Assembly: GCA_937860165.1 (NCBI GenBank)
Contig: CALMBE010000443.1
Span: forward strand, 1 to 5,642
From: an uncultured Planctomycetaceae bacterium
Lineage (GTDB): Bacteria; Planctomycetota; Planctomycetia; Pirellulales; Lacipirellulaceae
Length of the DNA: 5,642 bases
Reading direction: 5' to 3'
In this document: piece after piece, positions 1 through 5,642 of the stretch
Numbering within the stretch: position 1 is the first letter of the stretch
Layout: the number at the start of each line of letters is the position of its first letter
Translations under genes and position numbers: made by a program
Notes under the pieces: generated by a model
Database searches by the model: none
What the model saw: the letters and a program-made list of their open reading frames with translations, nothing else
Told to the model about the DNA's origin: nothing

Positions 1-709
1 AGGTTCCACCATGGGCCACTTCAAACAAACCAACGCGGTGATCGTCGGCTCCTGTGAAGGCCCCCTTGCGATGACCAAAAAGCTCCGTTTCGATGAGCGT
101 CTCGGGCAGGGCTCCGCAATTGATCGCCACGAAGGGGTTCTCAGCGCGCGGACTTTGATCGTGAAGGGCACGGGCCACCAGCTCTTTGCCAGTGCCCGTC
201 TCGCCGAGGATCAACACCGTGGAATTCGTGGGTGCCACTTTCTCGATCAACAGTCGTACTTTTTGCATGGAGGCAGTCGTGCCTATCAGCCGTGGAGTTC
301 CTTCCAATCGTTGGACACGATGCTGAAGGGCACGGCACTTTTGCGTCAGTTGTCGCTTATCGGCAACTCGTTTCAGCAGTGCCTGGAGCTCGACGAGTTT
401 GCAGGGCTTGGTCAGGTAGTCGAAAGCACCGTGTCGTAGGGCGGCGATCGCAGTTTCCATCGACGACTTACCGGTGAGCACGACCGCCTCGGTCTCGGGT
501 GAAACCTCCTTGCAGTGGGCGATCACGCCGATGCCATCTTTTCCAGGCATGTCGAGGTCGACCAGAATGCAATCGTAGGAATTCTTGTCCAATGCGGCGA
601 TGGCAGTCAGGCCGTCGGGACAGACGGTCACGCGGTGCCCCAATCGCGGCAGCTCGAGCTTCATCAGCTCTTGCAGCGAGGGTTCATCGTCGGCAAACAA
701 CAGCGTCAA
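1..709 (-). CDS. NtrC-type sigma-54-dependent response regulator, partial (C-terminus beyond window)
   Basis: A two-component response regulator that, once phosphorylated, should drive open-complex formation by sigma-54 RNA polymerase. Residues are numbered from the TTG at 709; 236 are visible. The receiver domain spans about 1-115: acidic pair D7/D8, phosphoacceptor D51 in LVDLDMPG, T79 in VLTG, K101 in LTKPC. A helical linker (about 117-136) leads to the AAA+ domain, with Walker A GETGTGKE at 169-176, then ELFGH and an intact GAFTGA sigma-54 contact loop at 216-221. The frame runs off the left edge at HGGT, just before Walker B is expected, so the rest of the AAA+ domain and the expected Fis-type helix-turn-helix are not seen. 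It directly follows the histidine kinase, its likely partner. The start is uncertain: TTG at 709 is the conventional choice, but the good ribosome-binding site points to an ATC at 739, which would add [10 protein letters not shown]. Family certain; target genes unknown. Confidence 0.95.
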   Translation of the reverse strand, partial: MTLLFADDEPSLQELMKLELPRLGHRVTVCPDGLTAIAALDKNSYDCILVDLDMPGKDGIGVIAHCKEVSPETEAVVLTGKSSMETAIAALRHGAFDYLTKPCKLVELQALLKRVADKRQLTQKCRALQHRVQRLEGTPRLIGTTASMQKVRLLIEKVAPTNSTVLILGETGTGKELVARALHDQSPRAENPFVAINCGALPETLIETELFGHRKGAFTGADDHRVGLFEVAHGGT

Positions 710-719
710 TCCTTGACTA

Positions 720-2378
720 TTAGGCTGCTTGGTAGCGATGGTGTTTCTCCTTCAATAGTTGAGTCGACGGCAACGAAACGACGAACCGCGAACCGCATCC
801 TGCGCCCGCGCTCGTGGCTTCAATGTTGCCGTCATGTTCTTCGACAATCCGATAGGTGATCGAGAGTCCGAGCCCGGTACCTTGTCCCCCGCGGCGGCGC
901 GTGAAGAAGGGCTCGAACAAATGCTTGCGGACTTCCTCGCTCATGCCACAGCCGTCGTCCTCGACAATCAATTGAGCGCACGTTTGTTGTTGGCTAACTT
1001 CCACGCGCACCGTGCCGCCAGAATCCAGACATTCCAGACCGTTGGTAATTAGGTTGAGGACAACTTGCTTGATTTCTTGGGCGTTCACTTCGACGATTAT
1101 GGGGTCGCCCTCCGCCAGTGCCAGGATTTTATCCTGGTGTTTACCCAGGTGTTGGACCATGTCAATCACCCCGGCCACCAATTCACGCAGGTCGGTTCGC
1201 ACACGCTGTGAGTCACCCATTCGGGCGAAGTCGAGTAGTTTCTCGGTGATTTGCTTGCAGCGGAAGGCTTCACGTTGAATCATTTGCAGATAGTGCTTGA
1301 TTACTTGAACATCTTCCTTTTCGGAAGTGTCAGCACTTTCCAGGAGTTCCGCAATTCGCGAGTCCAGGGATTCGCTACATAAGGCAATCGAGGCGAGCGG
1401 GTTGTTGATTTCGTGGGCTACGCCGGCAGCCAAAAAACCCACGCTGGCAAGTTGTTCGCTCCGCACGACCTGGTTCGTTCGGTCGCGAACCTGTTGGTCT
1501 AGATCGTCGCGGACTTCCTGAAAGCGTTTGGTCATGGCGTTCATCGCTTCGGCAAGTTCTCCCATTTCGTCGGAAGTTTGCAGATGAATCCGGTGATCGA
1601 ATTTCCCCCGAGCGACTTCACGAGAGCCCTCAACAAGGGTTTGCAGGGGGACCGCAAACCAGCGAATAAACGCCCGCACCGCGGTAAATAGCAAAAGCAT
1701 CGCCACGGCAGCATTCACCCAGGCAATCGACAACGCCGTGCGATACTGGGCCTTCACGTCATCGGCCAGGGCTTGAAGCCGGGTATGCAAGTGACTGGGA
1801 AGCTCGGCCGCCAAAATGCGGAGCTTGTCGACCTGGGTGCGAAGCTTCTCGATCTCGCTAGGCCGGAGGACCCAATCCTCTCCCAGTTTGGCACCCACGT
1901 CTTCCCCCCCGAGGACTGCCATGATTCCGTCGATCTGCACCAAGGTCTTGCGTTCGTTGCTGTCGTCGCCGAGTTGTAGGTCATGGTCGAGATTCGTATG
2001 GTCAAGTTGCCGCCGATATCGCTCGATCGCATCGACAAGATTCTCCAGTCCCGTGAGGTACTCATCACGGAGGATCTGGGCATCCCAAGGCAGGACTTTG
2101 GGTTTGACTCCTTTGCGCGCGGGGCCAGCGATGGACTGAATGCTCCCGGGTAGCTCAGCTCGTTCGATGGCTTGGCTGAGCGTTACGCGAATGTCGTTGA
2201 CATGTTGTTGGATTTCGCTAGCACGAGGGAGTTCCGCCGAGCGGGCACTTAAGCTTCGCACCAAACCTCGGTAGGCGTACAGTCCATAAACGGCACTGCC
2301 AAAGAGGGCAAGAATGGCAACTAGGAATAAACCCAATCCCAGCTTGAGCTTCGTCCGAATAGGCAAATGGGAAGGCAC
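720..2378 (-). CDS. Transmembrane sensor histidine kinase (HAMP-HisKA-HATPase, NtrB/ZraS-like)
   Basis: Inner-membrane sensor kinase that autophosphorylates and should pass phosphate to the response regulator encoded next. Numbered from the GTG at 2378 (552 aa): transmembrane helix about 12-36; extracytoplasmic region about 37-214, rich in charged helices and without Cys or a recognisable PAS/Cache pattern, probably a helical bundle; second transmembrane helix about 215-241; HAMP about 243-293 with the [13 protein letters not shown] signature; coiled coil about 285-308; HisKA with phosphoacceptor H322 in VAHEINNPL; ATPase domain with N-box N442/N446, G1 box DDGCGM at 474-479, F-box FEPFFTRR, G2 box GTGLGLSI at 500-507. 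All catalytic motifs are intact. GTG at 2378 is preferred because GGAGG lies 6 bases upstream; the in-frame TTG at 2381 has only 3. A sigma-70-like promoter lies about 70 bases further upstream, so the gene can be expressed independently of the permease. The ligand is unknown. Confidence 0.96.
   Translation of the reverse strand: MPSHLPIRTKLKLGLGLFLVAILALFGSAVYGLYAYRGLVRSLSARSAELPRASEIQQHVNDIRVTLSQAIERAELPGSIQSIAGPARKGVKPKVLPWDAQILRDEYLTGLENLVDAIERYRRQLDHTNLDHDLQLGDDSNERKTLVQIDGIMAVLGGEDVGAKLGEDWVLRPSEIEKLRTQVDKLRILAAELPSHLHTRLQALADDVKAQYRTALSIAWVNAAVAMLLLFTAVRAFIRWFAVPLQTLVEGSREVARGKFDHRIHLQTSDEMGELAEAMNAMTKRFQEVRDDLDQQVRDRTNQVVRSEQLASVGFLAAGVAHEINNPLASIALCSESLDSRIAELLESADTSEKEDVQVIKHYLQMIQREAFRCKQITEKLLDFARMGDSQRVRTDLRELVAGVIDMVQHLGKHQDKILALAEGDPIIVEVNAQEIKQVVLNLITNGLECLDSGGTVRVEVSQQQTCAQLIVEDDGCGMSEEVRKHLFEPFFTRRRGGQGTGLGLSITYRIVEEHDGNIEATSAGAGCGSRFVVSLPSTQLLKEKHHRYQAA
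740..753 (-). promoter_or_regulatory. Ribosome-binding site inside the kinase 3' end, spaced for an ATC start of the response regulator
   Basis: The minus strand reads GAAGGAG (753-747), then a 7-base spacer, then ATC at 739-737, in frame with the regulator. The spacing is ideal for ATC and far too long (37 bases) for the TTG at 709. An ATC start would overlap the kinase stop by 20 bases and suggest translational coupling. The same bases also encode the kinase residues LKEK, so the match could be coincidental. Confidence 0.55.
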
Positions 2379-2384
2379 CAACGA

Positions 2385-2389
2385 CCTCC
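2385..2389 (-). promoter_or_regulatory. Ribosome-binding site GGAGG deciding the kinase start
   Basis: GGAGG on the minus strand with a 6-base spacer to GTG at 2378-2376. The in-frame TTG immediately before (2381) would have only 3 bases, and the ATG at 2391 is out of frame, so GTG is the best start. Confidence 0.65.
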
Positions 2390-2445
2390 ATGTCGTGGGT
2401 GAAACATTGTCGGAACGGCCAACTTAGCATGCCGACGGGACGGGG

Positions 2446-2475
2446 AGTGTAGCACTCGAATTGTAAATTTGACAA
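2446..2475 (-). promoter_or_regulatory. Candidate sigma-70-type promoter for the kinase-regulator operon
   Basis: On the minus strand a -35-like TTGTCA (2475-2470) is separated by 18 bases from a -10-like TACACT (2451-2446), which is preceded by TGC, an extended -10 pattern. Expected transcription start is near 2440, giving a leader of about 60 bases to the GTG at 2378. It sits in the gene-free stretch between permease and kinase, where a promoter is expected. This is a pattern match against the consensus only; planctomycete promoters are less well characterised. Confidence 0.5.
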
Positions 2476-2499
2476 GTTCAAAAGGGGAAGGAGGAATAG

Positions 2500-2509
2500 C
2501 AGCTAGCTG
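2500..2509. repeat. Perfect 10-base palindrome upstream of the kinase promoter
   Basis: CAGCTAGCTG is self-complementary and lies 25 bases upstream of the candidate -35 element. A pyrimidine-rich stretch (minus strand, 2496-2480) separates the two. The position would suit an activator or autoregulator site, but a 10-base palindrome can arise by chance. Confidence 0.3.
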
Positions 2510-2587
2510 ATCTGGGTGCTGGCAATTAGGAGTTTGTTGTCCGAGGTCCGTGAAAAGCCGGCAGGCCTGAACAAGGTACTCCGCAGT

Positions 2588-2663
2588 TCCGGCAGCGATG
2601 TCCAGGATAATCTCGACGGGTATAGCTACGCATCGCCGGAGCTTCGGAATACCTCGTTCCGGC
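2588..2663 (-). other. Three-part complementary element downstream of the permease gene (possible alternative hairpins)
   Basis: In the permease transcript, GCCGGA (2663-2658) can pair with TCCGGC (2640-2635), and that same TCCGGC with the following GATG can instead pair with CATC and GCCGGA (2600-2588, with a 3-base bulge). The two hairpins share the middle segment and are mutually exclusive. The element starts 25 bases after the permease stop. No T-run follows, so this is not a standard intrinsic terminator; it could be an intergenic repeat, an RNA-stability element or an attenuator-like structure. The rest of the gene-free stretch from 2379 to 2688 shows no credible coding sequence on either strand. 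Confidence 0.4.
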
Positions 2664-2688
2664 CTACGTTCTTCCTCGCGCCCAGGCT

Positions 2689-3876
2689 TCAGAACCGAAT
2701 AATACGTCGCATCAACCAGATACCCCAGGCGGCGAGTACCAAGTTTCCTAGCCATACGGAGAACCCAGGGAAGACCCCCGACTTGGCTTGGTCGAGACAA
2801 CCCACCATCAGAGGGTAGTAAGCTAGCAAGATCGGCAGAAAACAGGCAAAGAAACTCCCCCAGAATTCACTGTGCTTCCGCCAGATCGCCATGGGGGCCC
2901 CTATCATCACAAAACACAAACAACTAAACCCATTCGCCCAGCGGCGGTGAGGTTCTAGATTCAATCGGTTGAGCATCCCCTCGGCATACTCGATCGGTTG
3001 CCCTCTGGCTGTCCAAGATTCTTCGGAAAGCTCAAACATTCTCCCCGCCATCAATTCGTAAGACGCATTGGCCGCATTTTCCTGGCGAAGTTGCTGGATC
3101 TCTTGGTGCTGCTTGAGTTTCGAGGGACCAATCTCGCGGAGTGCATAGTTGGCGGGACTTCGGTTTCTGGTGCCCTGACCGCTGAATTCACTGAACGAAA
3201 CAGGAAACTCGGATTTGCCTGGATGCGAGATGGCACCCTTGCCACCAAAGTCAATCTCGGCATTGGTGAGAGTCAACACGACTTGCTCTTTAGCAGGTTC
3301 CGCGCGAATCTCGGCTTCATCGGCGGTGAGTGACCAGGCGGGTTTGTCCGAGGCCGAAAAGAACAAGAATGTTGGTTGAATCAGTCGTTTTCCGTAGACA
3401 CGATGGACGGTGACTTTGAGTTGCTCGTTGCTAAACGAACGAGAAGTTCGTAAGCGCCCGTAGATAATTTCTTCGAGCGATTCGAGAATTACTTTCTGCA
3501 CACCTCCATGGCCCCAAGAGACAGCCATGTCGTTAATCCAAACCGTGGCAAAACTCGCTAGGGTGGCGAGAATGAGCGTAGGCCAAACCATGCTCATGGG
3601 GGAGATTCCCAGCGATTTGATAGCAACAATTTCGTTCGATGAAGCTACTCGGCCATATACGGTCGTCGTTGCCAACAGCATCGTGCCAGGGACGGCAAAC
3701 TGCATCGCTTGTGGCAACATGTACGGAAGAAGCCGTAAGAGTGGGACCAGGCCGAGACCTTTTTCAACAGCCTCTTTCCCGATTAATACCAAGAATACGA
3801 TTGCTGTCATCGCGGTAAGCGTCAGCAGAAAAACCGACAGCATGTCGAACAGGATATATCGAGTAAGGATCCGCAT
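2689..3876 (-). CDS. LptF/LptG-family permease (YjgP/YjgQ), lipopolysaccharide export
   Basis: Inner-membrane subunit of the LptB2FG-type ABC transporter that extracts lipopolysaccharide from the membrane and passes it to the periplasmic bridge. From the ATG at 3876 the protein has 395 residues, slightly longer than typical LptF/G (about 360). Transmembrane helices are predicted at about 8-32, 50-73 and 94-116. The loop NEIVAIKSLGIS at 81-92 matches the family's cytoplasmic coupling segment for the ATPase. A polar region of about 117-309 fits the periplasmic beta-jellyroll domain, followed by C-terminal helices at about 313-332, 339-361 and 370-390. The frame stays open upstream to 4011, but the extra 45 residues are Pro/Trp-rich, come from a low-complexity leader and precede the natural MRILTRYILF start, so they are rejected. 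A weak GGA lies 8 bases before the ATG. LptF and LptG cannot be told apart here. No partner permease or LptB ATPase is in the window. Confidence 0.93.
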   Translation of the reverse strand: MRILTRYILFDMLSVFLLTLTAMTAIVFLVLIGKEAVEKGLGLVPLLRLLPYMLPQAMQFAVPGTMLLATTTVYGRVASSNEIVAIKSLGISPMSMVWPTLILATLASFATVWINDMAVSWGHGGVQKVILESLEEIIYGRLRTSRSFSNEQLKVTVHRVYGKRLIQPTFLFFSASDKPAWSLTADEAEIRAEPAKEQVVLTLTNAEIDFGGKGAISHPGKSEFPVSFSEFSGQGTRNRSPANYALREIGPSKLKQHQEIQQLRQENAANASYELMAGRMFELSEESWTARGQPIEYAEGMLNRLNLEPHRRWANGFSCLCFVMIGAPMAIWRKHSEFWGSFFACFLPILLAYYPLMVGCLDQAKSGVFPGFSVWLGNLVLAAWGIWLMRRIIRF

Positions 3877-3938
3877 CCTGCAATTCCAAAGTTTTGCATT
3901 CCATGGCACTGGCCGACTGTACGGCGGGTCACTGTAGC

Positions 3939-3974
3939 AGGGAGGGAAGAAAGGGGGAAGGCGGAAGGGGGGAA
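3939..3974. other. Strand-asymmetric purine tract (pyrimidine tract on the permease mRNA strand)
   Basis: Thirty-five of 36 bases on the plus strand are A or G (the single exception is C at 3962), so the permease leader carries a long C/T run 63-98 bases upstream of its ATG. It explains why the permease frame appears open far upstream with Pro/Ser/Phe-rich residues. No function can be assigned; tracts like this can form unusual DNA structures or keep an mRNA leader unstructured. Confidence 0.6.
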
Positions 3975-3980
3975 TACTAA

Positions 3981-4001
3981 CCACTGACCACCAGCCACTG
4001 A
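3981..4001. repeat. Three tandem 7-base units (CCACTGA / CCACCAG / CCACTGA)
   Basis: Units at 3981-3987, 3988-3994 and 3995-4001; the outer two are identical and the middle differs at three positions. The array lies between the phosphatase stop codon and the permease start. It looks like a degenerate short tandem array. Whether it is a dispersed genomic repeat cannot be seen from one window. Confidence 0.55.
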
Positions 4002-4034
4002 CGAGGGACAACGGACTTCACCCGCTAGCAGCTC

Positions 4035-5357
4035 TCATGTCAAGTCAACTGTGGAATCACTCGCCTTGGCCTTTTTCGATTCACGGACCGATTGCATGAG
4101 TCTCCTTACCGCGCGGCAATAGGCCACAACGGATTCGTGATAATTGCCCTGTGTCATGGCCTCGTGGGCCGACTGTCGATCTTGCTGGATCGCTTTCCAA
4201 TCGATGTCCCAATGACTCTGGCTTTCCAAGTCTTCTAGTTGGCGAACGATATCGCCGAGAGTGCCAACGCTGACACTTCCCGGAGTGCAGTCGTGACGTC
4301 GATAAGGAGCCTTACCCTGTAAGCCCAATTGAGGGTCATTCGAACAGTTAGCGGCGCGCTGGGGGCGCTGGGACCATGCCACTAAGGCCGTGGTGAGAAA
4401 TCCAGCCCCTGACAAGAATGCCAACCCGAAATTTGCAACAGCCAAGAAAGCTCCCATCAACACGGCGCAAAGTGTCATTGCTATCCAGCAAAGAGGATGA
4501 ATTTCGCGTTGAGCTTGTTTGCGACGCGGTGGCAGGGGGGCTTCTTGAGGAAATGTCGCGGGGCCCAGTTTGGCTGCTTCTGTGATCTCGACAATGACCG
4601 AGGTAATGTTGTCGGGGCCACCCAGTAGATTGGCCAGATCCACGAGCGTTTGTGGGACATCTGCCAGTGGCAATGCTCCCAATACAGTACCGATTAAATC
4701 GGGCTTGAGTGGTCCGGTTAAACCATCGCTGCACAGGAGAAAGCGATCGCCCGTCTGAATCGAAAATGGCCCTTCAATATCAACGGCAACTGTTTGATGG
4801 GGGCCGAGTGAGCGGGTAATCACATTTTTCGGTACGTAGGCCGGAATGTCTTCCTCGGTGGCATGGCCAGCCGCGGCCATTTCCCAAACGAGACTATGAT
4901 CGAAAGTCAATTGCTCCAGGCAAGGGCCGCGGAGGCGGTAGACGCGACTGTCTCCCACATGGGCAACCAGGGCACCCTGCGACAGGATCAGCAAGCAACT
5001 ACAAGTGGTCCCCATCCCTTGAAAGTCGACGCTGTTGGAACCTTTGTTGAAGATGATCGAGTTGGCTTCGCGCACGGCCTCGGTGATGGCCTCGCTGGCA
5101 GAGAGCTCGCTCCGCTTGTGATAACTATGGGGGACCGTGTCGGTGGCCATCTTGCTGGCGAGTTCCCCAGCGGCATGTGCCCCCATGCCATCGGCGACCA
5201 TGAACAAGTGTCCTTGCGATTGCCACTGTTGGGGCCCGTCTGCTAGTGAAACCGCTAGCGAGTCTTGATTGCTCGAGCGTCGCATGCCGACATCGCTCAC
5301 GGCAGCACAAAGCAGACCTCCCGCGAATTTCTCCAACTTTGAGACGTTGCTACTCAT
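4035..5357 (-). CDS. PP2C-family Ser/Thr protein phosphatase with membrane hairpin and TPR-like tail
   Basis: Metal-dependent phosphatase acting on phospho-Ser/Thr, presumably opposing Hanks-type kinases at the cytoplasmic face of the membrane. The protein has 440 residues. The PP2C domain spans about 15-260: R27, N30, D32 in RRSSNQD; DGMG at 56-59, followed by A60 where Gly is most usual, then H61; GMGTT at 114-118; HVGDSRVYR at 133-141; CSDGL at 209-213; DN at 249-250, an intact metal-binding set. A Pro-rich basic linker (264-285) leads to two adjacent hydrophobic helices (about 287-308 and 310-328), which would put both ends in the cytoplasm. The tail ends in a helix pair at about 390-425 with the GNYHESVVAYCRAV pattern of one TPR-like motif and a Lys/Ser-rich end. 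Soluble bacterial PP2Cs are about 240-260 residues, so the hairpin and tail are additions. ATG at 5357 is the only sensible start, though no clear ribosome-binding site precedes it. The partner kinase is not in the window. Confidence 0.94.
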   Translation of the reverse strand: MSSNVSKLEKFAGGLLCAAVSDVGMRRSSNQDSLAVSLADGPQQWQSQGHLFMVADGMGAHAAGELASKMATDTVPHSYHKRSELSASEAITEAVREANSIIFNKGSNSVDFQGMGTTCSCLLILSQGALVAHVGDSRVYRLRGPCLEQLTFDHSLVWEMAAAGHATEEDIPAYVPKNVITRSLGPHQTVAVDIEGPFSIQTGDRFLLCSDGLTGPLKPDLIGTVLGALPLADVPQTLVDLANLLGGPDNITSVIVEITEAAKLGPATFPQEAPLPPRRKQAQREIHPLCWIAMTLCAVLMGAFLAVANFGLAFLSGAGFLTTALVAWSQRPQRAANCSNDPQLGLQGKAPYRRHDCTPGSVSVGTLGDIVRQLEDLESQSHWDIDWKAIQQDRQSAHEAMTQGNYHESVVAYCRAVRRLMQSVRESKKAKASDSTVDLT

Positions 5358-5437
5358 ACGGTGGATAGTACAGCGAGAGAAATCAGATAATTCGAGTGCC
5401 GAGCGTTTGGGATTGCAAAAACCACTCCCGGGGGGAA

Positions 5438-5452
5438 GCTAGCAATTCTAGC
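5438..5452. repeat. Inverted repeat GCTAG-N5-CTAGC upstream of the phosphatase gene
   Basis: A perfect 5-base dyad with a 5-base spacer, about 80-95 bases upstream of the phosphatase ATG. The size would suit a small operator, but CTAG-containing palindromes also occur elsewhere in the window, so the support is weak. Confidence 0.3.
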
Positions 5453-5554
5453 CAACAACGAACTCACTTGATAGCGGGGCAGGGGGCTTTGGGAAAGGGG
5501 AACGCTGCGAAAATCAACAAGTTCCCTAAGTAGGAAGGTGAATTACTCTCAGCC

Positions 5555-5586
5555 TGCAATTCGCAACTCTCTGCTTGCATTTTGCA
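5555..5586. repeat. Two similar 11-base dyads 21 bases apart
   Basis: TGCAATTCGCA (5555-5565) and TGCATTTTGCA (5576-5586) agree at 9 of 11 positions. Each is a dyad: TGC/GCA in the first and TGCA/TGCA in the second. The start-to-start distance of 21 bases is two turns of the helix, so both would face the same side of the DNA, as tandem operators do. They lie about 200 bases upstream of the phosphatase start. They could instead be a degenerate intergenic repeat. Confidence 0.4.
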
Positions 5587-5593
5587 TTCTAGT

Positions 5594-5606
5594 GCTTTGT
5601 CAAAGC
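5594..5606. repeat. Perfect inverted repeat GCTTTG-T-CAAAGC
   Basis: A 6-base perfect dyad around a single central base. It overlaps a minus-strand TTGACA (-35-like), but no -10 follows at 16-18 bases. The one-base centre is too tight for an RNA hairpin, so a protein-binding site is the more natural reading if it has a role. Confidence 0.4.
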
Positions 5607-5642
5607 GTTATTTTGGGGTGCCATGCCCACGCTGGTACTCCG

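Larger units (their letters stand above)
5358..5642. other. Gene-free upstream region of the phosphatase gene
   Basis: No credible coding sequence on either strand. The region holds several small dyads listed separately, a G-rich stretch on the plus strand at 5474-5502, and a TTGACA on the minus strand (5603-5598) without a convincing -10 at normal spacing. The phosphatase promoter is presumably here but could not be pinned down. Confidence 0.6.

Noticed and set aside
515..859. Plus-strand open frame of 114 codons across the regulator start and kinase end
   Set aside because: It is the antisense shadow of two genes with complete catalytic motifs, and its product resembles no known family.
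2379..2381. TTG one codon upstream as the kinase start
   Set aside because: The GGAGG is only 3 bases away, against 6 for the GTG at 2378, so GTG fits better; the difference is one residue.
2635..2663. Intrinsic terminator for the permease gene
   Set aside because: The GCCGGA/TCCGGC stem has a long loop and no following T-run on the minus strand, so it does not meet the usual criteria.
2321..2800. 159-codon open frame on the minus strand spanning the permease end, the gene-free stretch and the kinase start
   Set aside because: It overlaps two solid genes in another frame, its product has no recognisable domain, and it runs through the hairpin element and promoter.
3877..4011. In-frame N-terminal extension of the permease to an upstream start at 4011
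   Set aside because: The extra 45 residues are Trp/Pro-rich translation of the tandem 7-mers and the pyrimidine tract, and the family's N-terminus (short polar lead, then the first membrane helix) begins at the ATG at 3876.
4863..5246. Plus-strand open frame of 127 codons antisense to the phosphatase
   Set aside because: The minus-strand frame encodes all PP2C motifs in order; the plus-strand reading has no domain and no ribosome-binding site.
5575..5603. Sigma-70 promoter built on the minus-strand TTGACA at 5603-5598
   Set aside because: No TATAAT-like hexamer occurs 16-18 bases downstream; the -35 match is part of the inverted repeat at 5594-5606.
1..5642. CRISPR array, tRNA, rRNA or insertion sequence
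   Set aside because: No regularly spaced repeats of CRISPR length, no tRNA cloverleaf or rRNA-like sequence, and no transposase-like protein or paired terminal inverted repeats were seen.

Overview
The window is a compact bacterial segment of moderate GC in which every supportable gene lies on the minus strand. Read in the direction of transcription (right to left), the order is: a membrane-anchored PP2C-type protein phosphatase (5357-4035), an LptF/LptG-family lipopolysaccharide-transport permease (3876-2689), a transmembrane sensor histidine kinase (2378-720), and the N-terminal two-thirds of an NtrC-type sigma-54-dependent response regulator, cut by the left edge (709 or 739 to 1). The permease implies a diderm bacterium. 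The Ser/Thr phosphatase with a membrane hairpin and helical tail, the NtrB/NtrC-like pair and the style of the intergenic DNA (short degenerate direct repeats, GCCGGA/TCCGGC dyads) suggest a planctomycete of the Pirellulales type. That placement is inference from overall character; there is no rRNA marker here.

Right edge, 5358-5642: no supportable gene. It holds several small dyads (5438-5452, 5555-5565, 5576-5586, 5594-5606), a G-rich stretch and a sequence at the extreme edge that may be one arm of a repeat. It is the upstream region of the phosphatase gene. 4035-5357: phosphatase. 3877-4034: a leader of about 160 bases with three tandem 7-base units and a long purine/pyrimidine-asymmetric tract. 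2689-3876: permease. 2379-2688: about 310 bases without a gene, holding three mutually complementary segments that could form two competing hairpins, a small palindrome, and a good sigma-70-like promoter for the kinase. 1-2378: kinase and regulator as an overlapping or nearly overlapping operon.

The kinase and regulator very probably form one two-component system. The kinase senses something through an all-helical extracytoplasmic domain, phosphorylates the regulator on Asp51, and the regulator activates sigma-54 promoters through its AAA+ domain with an intact GAFTGA loop. The phosphatase should remove phosphate from Ser/Thr at the inner face of the membrane, and the permease helps extract lipopolysaccharide from the inner membrane. 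A shared envelope-related theme is plausible from proximity, but nothing in the sequence proves it. The most unusual detail is the start of the regulator: a strong ribosome-binding site inside the kinase 3' end is correctly spaced from an ATC codon, while the only conventional nearby start is a TTG with a badly placed ribosome-binding site.
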